A stretch of 64,000 nt of DNA from Lunularia cruciata (taxonomy: Eukaryota; Streptophyta; Marchantiopsida; Lunulariales; Lunulariaceae): contig CAOYZS010000005.1 of the NCBI GenBank assembly GCA_948567375.1, forward strand, positions 310,001 through 374,000. Direction: 5' to 3'. Below are positions 46,985-57,864 of the stretch, piece after piece. Each line of letters starts with the position of its first letter. Positions within the stretch are counted from its first letter, which is position 1. The position numbers were made by a program, and so were the translations under genes. Under the pieces are notes generated by a model. That model saw nothing but the letters and a program-made list of their open reading frames with translations, made no database searches and had not been told where the DNA came from.

Positions 46985-47660
46985 AGTGGCATTTGCAGTC
47001 TCATGTTGTTCAGTGCTCATTATTTCTGAGAATAGATAAAGCAAAGTGCTGTGAAGTAGTGCTCGTTGCTTGAGCTTGATTCCGAGTATCAATGTTGTAC
47101 TTGTGTTTGTGAGTGTGTAAAGAAATTTGAAGTGTAAGTCAGTGTGCTTGTTGGATGTTGGATTCCATAGCCTTGATCTTCATTTTGTGTGTTTGATCCT
47201 GAGTGAACTGTAATCGAAGCAATACCTTGACAGATCTGAGAGGAATTGTAGTGTTGGTAGTATTCTGCATTTGTGAGTGCAATGCGAAGTTGATGTGAAG
47301 CAATTTTGATCAAGGAAGTTGTGCCTTCAGTGGAGGGGTGGAACACAATTCTGAGGCGAAGTCATTTTGCAGTGAAGTGCCATTTTCGAGAGAGCCTAAA
47401 TCATCACAATCAAGATTGTTTGGAAAGATTTGATGGAGTTGTGATTAAGGAGTGTGAATTTGTGACAAGACTGCAAATCAGTGCTTGTTACTCTCTTTTG
47501 GGTGTGGTTTCTACCTGAGAGACTAAAGAAGAACTCAAGAAGAACTGAAATTGCTATTTTTGCTTTGTATTTGGAAATTTTTGACTCGTATCTCTGCGGG
47601 AACAAACTTTACTTACCTGATTAACCGCAAAAGTAATATTTGCCGGGTTGTCACACTACT

Positions 47661-48718
47661 TCATCTACTTCGGGTTTTGCTCTAACATCTTTCTGAAGTT
47701 TATGTATCTCCAAGTTTACCAAGTCTATTCTGATTGTGATATTGTCTTCTACCTCCAATATCTTCCTATCTACACAAGTTCTGAGATTAATCAACAATGT
47801 GTTCAAATCGGTATCCTTTGCATGGCTCGTCCTTGTCTCTTGCACCAACAACTTCAACTCGTGCAGCCTAGTCTCCTCAATACGCACATTGGCCTTTGTA
47901 CTTAGCATCACATTCATCCTGATTACAATCTCCTTCAAGGGCTCCAGTCTCATCTTCCTCTTGTGCTCCGAATCTGCAAGCCAATCCTGCCGGTACATTG
48001 CCAATTTTGCTTCAAACTTGGCTTTCATAATTTTCCTTCTCCTTCTCCTTTTGTACAATCTTTTCTTCTTGATTACAAAGTAACTCTCGCAATCTCTCTT
48101 CTTCCCTATATCTCACTGTCAACTCTTGTTGCAATATTTGCTTCTTCTCTTCTACACTCTCCATTACCCTATTGAGCTCTTGTTCCTTCTCTACTACTCT
48201 TGCCATAGCATGGATAATTTCTAGTCTCGAATCAGCAAACTGCTGCTTCAAGATCTCATATTCAGCAATTTGTCTTTCCTTTGCTATGTCACTCTGCTTC
48301 ACAAGTTCCTCTTGATACTTCACTTCTCTCTTCAAGTTTTCTACCACTTGACTCTGCACTACTGCATCCACTTGCAGTACTTCCATTTCCTCCTCACCTT
48401 GGATTATACTCTTCTTCAACTCTGAGTTCTCTTCTTCTAGTCGTGCTAATACCTGCAATATAGTCTTCACCTCCGGGTACTTTGACTGCATCTCCCTCTT
48501 CTTGTGTTCTAATTTCACCAACAGAGGACACATAACTTAGTGTAGGTACTCCACTCCATCACTTGCAACTATTTCCACTTGCAGAGTGATCTCCTTCTTT
48601 ACCTCTTCTTCTCTCGATACTTGCCTCCTTCTATGTAGTTGTCATATTGGAATGGACGCTTCACTCCCCGAATTGGCATTCTCCTCTTCCCTTGCCTTGC
48701 TTGGACCCGCTTCAAAAG
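47661..48718 (-). mobile_element. A16, right part: U3 ORF coiled coil
   Basis: It continues A16 after A17. The minus strand is open for 173 codons at 48,012-48,533 (LVKLEHKKREMQSKYPEVKT, SDIAKERQIAEYEILKQQFA) and then, after a shift, 135 codons at 47,651-48,058. It stops at about 48,718 in the basic middle region, where it is joined directly to the element's 5' leader. Everything between (gag, pol and the start of the 3' LTR) is deleted. Confidence 0.8.
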
Positions 48719-48868
48719 TGGCTTGGATCTTCAGATGTTTGTCTTCTTCACAATGCAATGTTTGTCTTCAAACTCTCTCTTCCCATTGTTCTCTCGATGC
48801 AGACATTCATATTGCTTTGATACCCAATTTTGAATTTGGCTTTGTATTCTTCCACTTCCAAGATTTGT
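48719..48868 (-). other. 5' leader of the A16/A18 element
   Basis: The minus strand reads GATACAAATCTTGGAAGTGG, GAATACAAAGCC and ATGAATGTCTGCATCGAGAG, near-identical to the leader after A22 (58.43-58.56 kb). It lies between the primer site and the deletion joint at 48,718. Confidence 0.8.
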
Positions 48869-48887
48869 ATCCCTGACAACGGTGCCA
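48869..48887 (-). promoter_or_regulatory. Primer-binding site, tRNA-Asp type
   Basis: The minus strand reads TGGCACCGTTGTCAGGGAT, 16 of 19 bases identical to the complement of the plant tRNA-Asp 3' end (TGGCGCCGTTGCCGGGGAT), 7 bases after the A18 LTR end. It primes minus-strand DNA synthesis in reverse transcription. Confidence 0.85.
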
Positions 48888-48894
48888 AAAATCA

Positions 48895-48958
48895 TGCAAC
48901 AACCCGGCAAATATCACTTTTGCGGTAATCAGGTAAGTAAAGTTTGTTTGCGCAGAGA
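48895..48958 (-). mobile_element. A18: last 64 bp of a 5' LTR
   Basis: TGCAACAACCCGGC...GCAGAGATG is the family LTR 3' end on the minus strand. With the primer site on its left it is the 5' LTR of the A16 element. The rest is missing and A19 begins in the opposite orientation. Confidence 0.8.
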
Positions 48959-50418
48959 TGAACAAACTACTATGATAGTGATGATGGAGTGGAGATGCCG
49001 TTGGTACCCAAAGAGAAGGAAACAAAGATGGAGACGGAGGAGAAAGGAAATCCGAACCCTGAAGATGAAGTTCCACAACAAGAGGAGAAGAGAGTTACAA
49101 TTCAGAGGGGAGTCCGTTCCAAATGTAAGGCAAAGTACAAAGTGGAGCCGAGTAACGTAAGAGAAGTGGAGAGTGGAAGTTTGGGGAGCAAAGAATCCAT
49201 TCCAATAAGGCAATTGTGGCTAAGAAGGCAAGTGTCAAGTGAGGATAATGCAAAGAAGAAGACAAGTCTGCAAGCCGAGGTAATTATGAGTGAAGGAGTG
49301 GAGTATCAGCAGGAGGTTGTGTGCCCATTGCTAGTAAAATTGGAGCATAAGAAGAAGGAGATGTAGTCAAAGTGTCCGGAGGTGAAGACTCTATTGTAGG
49401 TGTTAGCTCGATTAGAAGAAGAGAACTTGGAATTGAAGAGCAATATAATCCGAGATGAGGTGGAAAAGGAAATGCTATGAGTCGATGCAGTAGTACAGAA
49501 TCAAGTGATCAAGAACTTGAAGAGAGAAGTGGGGAGTATAGAGAGGATAATAGAGCAAAACAACATAGCAAGAGAAAGACAAGTAGCTGAGTATGAAATC
49601 TTGAAGCAATAGTTTGCTGATTCAAGATTAGAAATTATCATGCTATGGCAAGGGTAGTAGAGAAGGAGCAAGAGCTCGATAGAGTGATGGAGAGTGTAGA
49701 GGAGAAGAAGCAACTTTGACAAAGAGAGTTGACAATGCGATAAAGAGAGGAGGAAAGATTAAGAGAGTTACTACATAATCAAGAGGAGAAGATTGCATAG
49801 AAGGAGAAGGAGAAGGAGACAATGAAAGGTGAGTTCAAGGCAAAATTTGCAATGTATAGAGAAGATTGGCTTGCAGATTGAGAACAGGAGAGAAGAATGT
49901 GATTGGAGCCATTGAAGGAGATAGTGATAAAGATGAATGCAATGCTGAGTACAGAAGCCAGTGTGTGAATTGAAGAAACACAACTGCACGAGTTGAAGTT
50001 GTTGGTGCAGGAGACGAGGAGGAGAAATGCGAAGGATAAAGATATGAATGCCTTACTTATCAGTCTCAGAACTCATGTAGATAGGAAGATATTGGAAGTG
50101 GAAGACAATATCACGATTAGATTAGACTTAGTGAAATTAGAGATAGATAAACTTTGGAAGGAGGTAAAAGCAAAGGCCAAAGTAGATGACATAAGAGTAC
50201 AAATATCTTTGGAATTACCATCAAAGATATTAGAGAAGAGTGGGTCGGAAGATAAGGAGTTAGATGGATTACCCACAAGAGTAATTGTAAATCAGAGCAA
50301 AGAAGTAGTAGAATTGGTAGAAGAGTTAGAAGTTGTGAAACCCGATGATAGAGTAGTGTGTGAAGATACTTCAGGATTGGAAGCCGAGGATGAGGCGATT
50401 GACATCGGATCGGAGTAG
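48959..50418 (+). pseudogene. U3 ORF of A19, middle to C-terminus
   Basis: Open stretches of 125 codons (48,989-49,366) and 141 codons (49,993-50,418) with stops between. Order: acidic (EMPLVPKEKETKMETEEKGN), basic (TIQRGVRSKCKAKY), coiled coil (RLEEENLELKSN, RERQVAEYEILKQ), then SLRTHVDRKILEVEDNITIR and a tail to IDIGSE with TAG near 50,416. No N-terminal block. First subfamily. Confidence 0.75.
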
Positions 50419-51213
50419 TAACAATTTGAGATTTGAAGAGGCAGATATGAAGAAGTGGGTTGTTATTTTGGATCTGTAGGTAGGAAGAGTTGTTGTAGAA
50501 CAATATAGTTGTTAGATAACTATCAAGAGCTCTGCCTATTTAAAGGAGGCATTCATAGTCAAATGTTATTCAATGCTCATTATTTCTGAGAATAGATAAA
50601 GCAAAGTGCTGATTTCAGTGCTTGTTGCTTGAGCTTGATTCTAAGTATCAATGTTGTGATTGTGTTTGTGAGTGTGTGGAGAAATTCAAAGTGCAAATCA
50701 ATGTGCTTGTTGGATGTTGGATTCCGTAGCCATGGTTTTCATTCTGTGTGTTTGATCCTGAGTGAAGTGCAATCGGAGCAATGCCTTGACAGATCTAAGA
50801 CAAATTGTAGTGTTGGTAGTATTCTGCATTTGTGAGTGCAGTGTAGTGTTGATGTGAAGCAATTTTGATCAAAGAAGTTGTGCCTTTAGTGGAAGGGTAG
50901 AACACAATTCCAAGGTGAAGTCATTTTGCATTGAAGTGCCATTTTTAGGAGAGACTGAATCATCACAATCAAGATTGTTTGGAAAGATTTGATAGTGTTG
51001 TGATTAAGAAGTGCTAATTTGTGACAAGATTGAGAGTCAGTGCTTGTTACTCTCTTTTGGGTGTAGTTTCTACTTGAGAGACTAAAGACGCAACCAAGAA
51101 AAAATGAATTGTTATTGTTTGCTTTGTATTTTACCAATTCTAAATTGTATGTTTGCGGAAACAAACTTTACTTACCTGATTACGATGAAAGTGATATTTG
51201 CCGGGTTGTCAAA
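48959..51213 (+). mobile_element. A19: family A LTR, 5' part missing
   Basis: It starts in the acidic region of the U3 ORF and runs to a damaged LTR end (GGGTTGTCAAA). It is a close relative of A7, with identical stretches around GAGAGTGGAAGTTTGGGGAG. A TATTTAAA box lies at 50,537-50,544. R-U5 is complete. Confidence 0.8.
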
Positions 51214-51645
51214 ACACTCAATAGGAATAGGATAGCATCGAGACATTGTAGTGATTCCTCATGGAAATCTCAATTTTATAGTCCTTTGCTGATTGGTCAT
51301 TCTTCAGTCGCTGCTCCGTGCCACTCACTAATTCTATGAAGTTGTTTCCTATCACTTTCAAGAACATCTTGGTCTCAAGGTATTCACTTTCTTCTCACAT
51401 ACTTTCTTGATTGGTAGAACCCAAAGAAGTTTGGTCTTCGGATCAGGTCATGCTACCCGATACAAAGTCCTTGTCTTTGTATTTTATCTTGTCCAACCCA
51501 GGTGCTTTAGACTTGACCCGAGGTTGACTTCAGGTTTATGCCAAACATATGATTCTCCACATTTCTTCCCTATTTAGCTCTCTTTCGGCTTCACCAATGC
51601 ACTTCTTCTTTAAAACTTAAAAAAACAACAAATATGGGTACCATA
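51214..51645 (-). mobile_element. A20: first 430 bp of a family A LTR
   Basis: Right end ATATGGGTACCATA (damaged GTGGGTACCACA) at 51,645. On the minus strand this is the LTR start and the untranslated region before the U3 ORF. The left end is broken against A19. No coding part remains. Confidence 0.65.
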
Positions 51646-51909
51646 AATACTTACAAGGACTTAATGAGGTGAAGTATTGTTAGGGCTGTCATGGCAATGC
51701 TAAAGCTTGAGTGTACCACCTATGTGACAAAACAACAAGCGGTGTTCTTCCATCAATTTTTTGTAGGAGAAAGAGTGAATTGAGCAAGATGTTTCACCAA
51801 CAAACAAGGTAGATCATCGTAAATTGGAGGACATAAACCCTCACATTATATTTTACCATTTGCAGCCCACTTTTAATTGGGATTGAACTTGCTGAACTCG
51901 GAGGAGAAG
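51646..51909 (+). pseudogene. A21: U3 ORF fragment
   Basis: The plus strand reads AVMAMLKLECTTYVTKQQAV, FFHQFFVGERVN, HYILPFAAHF and LGLNLLNSEEKY with stops: about 85 codons of the conserved N-terminal block. It is the host sequence into which A22 inserted. Confidence 0.7.
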
Positions 51910-54900
51910 TATGGTACCCACATTTTTTTTCCTTATTTTTGAAGAAGTGTACAAAAGAAGTCATATTGCACCTGGCAGCAAAAGGCAAAGAATGGCAGAA
52001 AAAGGCAAAGAATGGTGTCTTTGGGGTGAAACCCAAAGTAAAGTGACTTCATGTCAAAAGACAAAGTCCTCGGATTTTCCCTATCAGCATGCAACCCAAA
52101 GTAAGGAAACTTCATCTCGGGGGTGCTCAACCTGAGGCGAGGATAGTGTAACAACTTTTCTTTGGGGTTGACCATTTAAAAAGGTAACCACACAAAAAAT
52201 GGCTGTCATACGAGTGGGGGAAAATTGAGAGTGATAGGAGCATGAAGGAGGTGTGATTTCTTGGTAGAAACTCAAAGTGGAGAAAGACGGAGAAGGCACG
52301 CCACTATGAGACTTGGGATAGAGACGAAGGGATGATGAGTAATTTTCCATTGCCGTTAAGAAGTCGTTTGAGGGAGATTATGGAAAGGGAAGTGTAGTAA
52401 GAGACGATCTGGTGTGTCAAGAGGAAGTCAGGAAAGTTAGTCTGGGAATCAGTTGGAAGAGTAGCCATAAACCCAGAGTGGAAGAGAGTAAGATGGGAGG
52501 TGGGAAGAAGAACTCTAAATTTGCAATGAGAGGTCATGCAATTTAAGGATGTGATGTGATTGCAAGAATCAAAGTCTTGAATAGGCTTTGGATCACATTC
52601 ATAGCATGGAACTAGAACATTACGGAAATCATTGAGAGTAAGTGCCTCAATGGACCCGAGGAAGAAGGGAAGGGAGGGAATCAGGCTTGATAGATAAAGT
52701 CGGATTGGAGATTAGTACTCAAAAGAGATGCGGGCACGGAGCATGGAGCCATGTTCTTGGAGAAGGAAGAAGTAGCAGAAGAAACCCAAGAAGTGAGAGA
52801 CCCTTTCTCTTCAAAGTGCACGAAGAATGGCTACAAAGTGAAGAATTATAAAGATCTTGTGAGGAGAGGCATCATAAGTGCAATGATGGCTATCTTCAAG
52901 CCGGAGCAAACAACCTATGAAATGGAACATCAAGTGGTGTTCTTCCACAAGATGTTTGTAGGAGAGCCAATCAATTGTGCAAAGTGCTTTCATCAAAGGA
53001 CAAGGCATGGTGTGGAACTTGCAAGACAGGTCACCTCCACACTACATTGTGCCGTTTGCGGCCCACATCTACTTGGGACTAAACTTGCTGAATTCAGCGG
53101 ATAGACACAAGATGGTGTCATACTTCCACCCCAATTTGAGACAAGATACTGATGCGGAGGAGCAGCAGTACATCTTGCAAATAAGGAGCAATGACAAGTA
53201 CTACGTGCAGATGGGGCAGAGCATGTAGTTGAAGGTGAACACTCTGAAGACAAAGAAGAGGAGTCAACAAGAAGAAGAAGAAGAAGAAGTAGCGGAGGCA
53301 AGACCTCAAAAGACCAAAAGGGTGAACCCAAGGAAAGACTTAGTGGTAATCATATTGTCGGGCAAAGAGTCAAAAGGGGAGGCCAAGTGCAAGTCTGAAG
53401 ACTCAGAGTAGGAAGAAGAATCCAAATTCACGTTGCAGAGTGGTGAAACAAGCAGCAAAAGTGAAGATGGAATGGAGATGCGGTCGGTACTCGAGGAGGA
53501 AGAAGTAAAGATGGAGATGGAAGAAGGTAACCCGAGACCTGAAGATGAAGTGCCAGAGCAAGAGGAGAAGAGGGTGACTATTCAGAGAGGAGTCCGTTCT
53601 AGAAGGATGAAGTATGGAGTGGGACCAAGTAAGGTAAGAGAAGTGGAGAGTGGAAGTTCAGGGAGTGAAGAATCCATTCCCGTAAGGCAATTGTGGTTGA
53701 GAAGACAAGTATCAAGTGAAGAAGAGACAAAGAAGGAGAAAAGTCCACAAGGTGAGGTAAATTCAAGCAAGGGAGTAGAGTATCTATGGGAGGTTGTGTG
53801 CTCTTTGTTAGTGAAGTTGGAGCAAAAGAAGAAAGAAATGTAGTCAAAGTGTCTGGAGGTGAAGACTGTGTTGCAAGTGTTAGCAAGTTAGAGGAAGAGA
53901 ACTTGGAGTTGAAGAAGAGTATAATCCAAGGTGAAGAGGAGAGAGAAGTACTACGAGTAGACGCAATAGTATAGAATCAGGTAAAGAAACTTAAAGAAGG
54001 AAGTGGGGAGTAGAGAGAGAATAATAAAGCAAAATGTCATAGCAAGAGAAAGATACATAGAGGAGAATGAGATCTTGAAACAGTAGTTTGCTAATTTGCG
54101 ATTAGAGATTATTCATGCTATGGCAAGAGTAGCAAAGAAGGAGTAAGAGCTTGATAGGATGATGGAGAATGTAGAAGAGAAGAAGCAACTCTAGAAAAGA
54201 GAGTTGATTGTGAGATATAGAGAGGAAGAAAGACAAGAGAGTTACTTCATAGTCTGGTGGAGAAGATAATTCAGAAGGAGAAGGAGAAGGAGAAGGAGAC
54301 AATGAAAGCCGAGTTCAAGGCAGAACTGGCAATGTTTAGAGAAGATTGGCTTGCAGATCAAGAACGGGAGAGGAGAATGAGACTTGAGCCATTGAAGGAG
54401 AAATTTAAGATGATGAACACGATGTTGAGTACAGAAGCCAGCGTGTGGATTGAAGAAACAAGACTACAAGAGTTGAAGTTGTTGGTGCAAGAGACGGGGA
54501 GGAGGAATGCAAAGCATAAGGACTTGAATGGCATGCTTATTAGTTTCAGAACTCATGTGGATAGGAAGATATTAGAAGTGGAAGATAATATTATGATCAG
54601 ATTAGATTTAGTGAAGTTGGAGATAGATAAACTCCAGAAGGATGTAAGAGTGAAGCCCGAAGTAGATGACATAGGAGTACAGATATCTTCAAAATTACCA
54701 TTGGAGATATTAGAGAAGAGTGGGTTAGGAGATAGAGAAGTAGAAGAAGTACTTGTAATGGGAATTGTAGATCAGGAAGGAGAAAAGTTAGAATTTGTAA
54801 AGGAATTAGTAGTTGTGAAACCCGAGGACAGAGTAGTGGGTGAAGTTACTTTGGGATTTGAAGCCGACGAAGAAGTAGACATCAGATCAGAGTAGTAACA

Positions 54901-55150
54901 ATTTTGAGATTTGAAGAGGCAGATATGAGGTGGTTTGTCAGTTTGGATCTACAGGTAGGAAAAGTTGTTGTAGAATGCTATAGTTGTGAGATAACTGCTA
55001 AAGAGCTTTGCCTATTTAAAGGAAGCATTCACAAGAAAATGTTGTTCAATGCTCATTATTTCTAAGAATAGATAAAGCAAAGTGCTGATTTCAATGCTTG
55101 TTGGTTGAGCTTGATTCAGAGTATCAATGTTGTGTGTGTGTTTGTGAGTG
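51910..55150 (+). mobile_element. A22, main part: 5' LTR of a family A element
   Basis: It starts TATGGTACCCACATTTT (one change from TGTGG) after AGAAG, contains the U3 ORF and the second TATA box (55,013-55,020), and is interrupted by A23 at 55,150. It resumes at 57,865 and ends at 58,406, followed by a primer-binding site and leader, so it is a true 5' LTR. Length without A23 is about 3.8 kb. Confidence 0.9.
52493..54895 (+). pseudogene. U3 ORF of A22
   Basis: It starts at ATG 52,493 (MGGGKKNSKFAMRGHAI) and ends at TAG 54,893. The N-terminal block has a short deletion (WNITEII where others have WNWNVSFPGFMTEII). It then reads DWRLVLKRDAGTEHGAMFLE, CTKNGYKVKNYKDLVRRGI, PEQTTYEMEHQVVFFHKMF. 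The acidic/basic middle is at 53.23-53.6 kb, the coiled coil is open for 212 codons at 54,257-54,895 (RLQELKLLVQETGRRNAKH, FRTHVDRKILEVEDN), and the tail follows. Frameshifts and stops separate the parts. The gene lies in the 5' LTR directly upstream of gag. Confidence 0.8.
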
Positions 55151-55535
55151 TGTGGTACTCACAATTTTTGTTTCTTTTTTAAATGTGGAAGAAGAAGTGT
55201 ATAGAGAAGTTGAATTGCGCCTGTATGGCCAAAGAAGGCAAAGAAAAGTGTCCTTGGGATGAAACCCAAGGTAACGTGGCTTTGGGTCATAAGGCAAAGT
55301 ACTCGGAATTGCCTTGTTAGCATACAACCCAAAGTAAGGAGTCTTTGCATCGGGGGTCCTCAACCTGAGGCAAGGACAGTGTAACAACTTTCCTTCAAGG
55401 TGAGAGATTCAAGAAAGGTCTATTCAAAAATGGTAGTCATTCGCATGAAGAACACTTGACAGTGATAAGAGCATGCATGAGGTGTGATTTCTCGGTAGAA
55501 ACTTGAATTGAAGAGAGACAAAGAAGGCGTGACTC

Positions 55536-55543
55536 TATAAAAA
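55536..55543 (+). promoter_or_regulatory. TATA box upstream of U3 ORF (A23)
   Basis: TATAAAAA in GACTCTATAAAAATTGG, about 190 bp before the MGGG ATG. Conserved with A5, A6 and A17. Confidence 0.6.
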
Positions 55544-55724
55544 TTGGGCTAAAGACAAAGTGATGACAAGCAATTTTCCCTCGCCGTTAAGAAGTCATCC
55601 TGCATGAGATCATGGAAAGGGAAGTAGAGTCAAAGACGCATTGGTGTGTAGAGGAGAATTTGAGAGAGCTAATCCAAGAATCAATAGCAAGAATAGTCCC
55701 CAGCCCAGAGTGGAAGAGAGAAAT

Positions 55725-57228
55725 ATGGGAGGAGGGAAGAAGAACTCCAAATTTGTAGTGAGAAATCATGCAATTTGGAAGTTAGATGTGATCGCAAGAA
55801 TTGAAGTCTTCAGCAGACTTCGGATCACATTCTTGGCATGGAATTGGAATGTACGCTTTCCAGGGTTCATGACTGAGATAATCAAGAGTAGATGTCTTGA
55901 TGGCTCCAAGGAAGAGAGGAAGAGAGGTAATCTGGCTCGTTGGACGGAGTCGGATTGGAGGTTAGTACTTGGAAGAGAAGCAGGCACAGAGCATGGTACC
56001 ATGTTCTTGGGGAAGGGAGAAGTAGCAGAAGAAACCCAGGAGGTGAGAGATGCTTTCTCTTCAAAAGCGCACAAAGAATGGTTACAAAGTAGAGAGTTAC
56101 AAGGATCCTGTCAAGCAAGGGATCGCGAGTGCTCTAATGGCAATCTTGAAGCCAGAGAGAACAACTTATGTGATGAAGCACCAAGCGGTGTTCTTCCATA
56201 AGATGTTTGCAGGAGAGTTGATTAATTGGGCAAAGTATTTTCAAGGGCAAACAAGACAAATGGTGTGGAATTTGCGGGATAAATTGCCTCCGCATTACAT
56301 TGTGCCATTTGCAGCTCATTTTTATCTAGGGCTGAACTTGCTCAATGCGGCGGAATGCAACAAAATGGTGTTGCATTTCCATCCCGACTTAAGAAAGGAT
56401 GTTGACACGGAGGAACAACAATACATTCTTCAGATCAAGAGCAGCAATGAGTACTACACGCAGACAAGGAAGAGTGTGCAATTGGATGTGAGTACTCCAA
56501 AGTCAAAGAAGAGGAGTCGACAAGGAGAAGGAGAAGATGTTGAGAAAATAAGACCTCAGAAGACTAAAAGAGTAAACCCAAGGAAAGGTATGGTGGTAAT
56601 TGCATTGTTGGAGGAAGAATCAAAGGGTGAAGCCAAGTGCAAGTCCAAAGACTCAGAAAGAGATGAAGAACCCAAGCTCACAATGCAGAGTGGAGATACA
56701 AGTAGTGACAATGACAATGGAGGGGAGATGACATCAATACCCGATGAAGAAAAAGCCACAATAGAGATGGAGGAGAAAGGTAACTCGAAGTTGGAAGACG
56801 GAGTGCCAGAGCAGGAAGAAAGGAAAGTTACCATTCAACAAGGAGTTCCTTCCAGGCGAAAGGCAAAGTGTGAAGTTGGGCCGAGTAAGGTAAGAGAAGA
56901 GGAGAATGAAAGTTTAGGGAGTGAAGCATCCATTCCTATACTGCAACTATGGTTCAAAAGGCGAGTGTCGAGTGAAGAAGAGGTGAAGAAGGAGATCACT
57001 CCGCAAGTTGAGGTAACTTTGAGTGAAGGAGTGGAGTACCTGTGGGAGGTTGTGTGCCCCTTATTAGTGAAGTTAGAGCACAAGAAGAAGGAGATGCAGT
57101 CGAAGTGTCCAGAGGTGAAGAGTGTGTTGCAAATGTTAGCACAATTAGAAGAAGAGAACTTGGAATTGAAGAAGAGTATAATCCTAGGTGAGGAGGAAAG
57201 GGAAGTACTACGAGTAGATGCAGTATAG
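55725..57228 (+). pseudogene. U3 ORF of A23: longest open copy of the N-terminal half
   Basis: It starts MGGGKKNSKFVVRNHAIWKL at 55,725 and needs one 1-bp shift near 56,066 (an extra A in TTCAAAAGCGC). After that it is open for 392 codons from 56,050 to TAG at 57,226. It shows the complete conserved block: FLAWNWNVRFPGFM, ESDWRLVLGREAGTEHGTMF, KNGYKVESYKDPVKQGI, TTYVMKHQAVFFHKMFAG, GQTRQMVWNLRDK, PPHYIVPFAAHFYLGLNLL, EEQQYILQIKSSNEYY. It also has the acidic/basic middle and the start of the coiled coil. The C-terminal third is deleted; the stop comes from the deletion joint. Best copy for structure prediction of the N-terminal half. Confidence 0.8.
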
Positions 57229-57864
57229 ATAAAGCAAAGTGCTTTGAAGCAGTGCTCGTTGCTTAAGCTTGATTCTGAGTATCAACTTTGTGTTTGTAAT
57301 TGTGAGTGTGGAGAGAAATTCAAAGTGCAAGTCAATGTGCTTGCTGGATGTTGGATTCCATAGCCTTGATCATCATTCTGTGTATTTGATCCTAAGTTGA
57401 AGTGCAATCAAAGCAATGCATTGACAAATCTAAGAAGAATTGTAGTGTTTGTAGTATTCTGCATTTGTGAGTGCAGCGTGAAGTTGATGTGAAGCAATTT
57501 TGATTGAGAAAGTTGTGCCTTCAGTGGAGGGGTAGAACACAATTCTAAGGTGAAGTTGTTTTGCAATGAAGTGCCATTTTCAGGAGAGCCTGAATCATCA
57601 CAATCAAGATTTTTTGGAAAGAATTGAAGGTGTTGTGATTAAGGAGTGTTACTTCGTGATGAGACAGTGAGTTAGTGCTTGTTACTCTCTTTTGGGTGTG
57701 GTTTACACCTGAGAGATTGAAGACGCAACCAAGAAGAAAAAATGCCACGATGTATTGTGACATTTGACTTCATATTTGACTTATTTTGAATCATATCTCT
57801 GTGAGAACAAACTTTACTTACCCGATTACCGCAAAAGTGATATTTGCCAGGTTGTCACAGAGTG

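Larger units (their letters stand above)
43900..47655 (+). mobile_element. A17: complete solo LTR of family A, 3.76 kb, TSD CTACT
   Basis: It starts TGTGGCACCCACATTTT and ends GGGTTGTCACA. CTACT at 43,895-43,899 recurs at 47,656-47,660. With A17 removed the A16 coding sequence closes exactly (...ACTCCTACT/TCATCTACTTCGGG, as in A5). Plus-strand reference copy for the family. Confidence 0.95.
55151..57859 (+). mobile_element. A23: solo LTR of family A, 2.71 kb, TSD GAGTG
   Basis: It starts TGTGGTACTCACA and ends CCAGGTTGTCACA. GAGTG at 55,146-55,150 recurs at 57,860-57,864. It lies in the R-U5 part of A22, same orientation. It is about 1 kb shorter than A17 because the sequence from the coiled coil of the U3 ORF through the second TATA box is deleted (joint near 57,228). 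Confidence 0.95.

Noticed and set aside
48869-48887. tRNA gene
   Set aside because: Only the 3' end complement of tRNA-Asp is present, on the expected strand next to an LTR; no tRNA body, so it is a primer-binding site.
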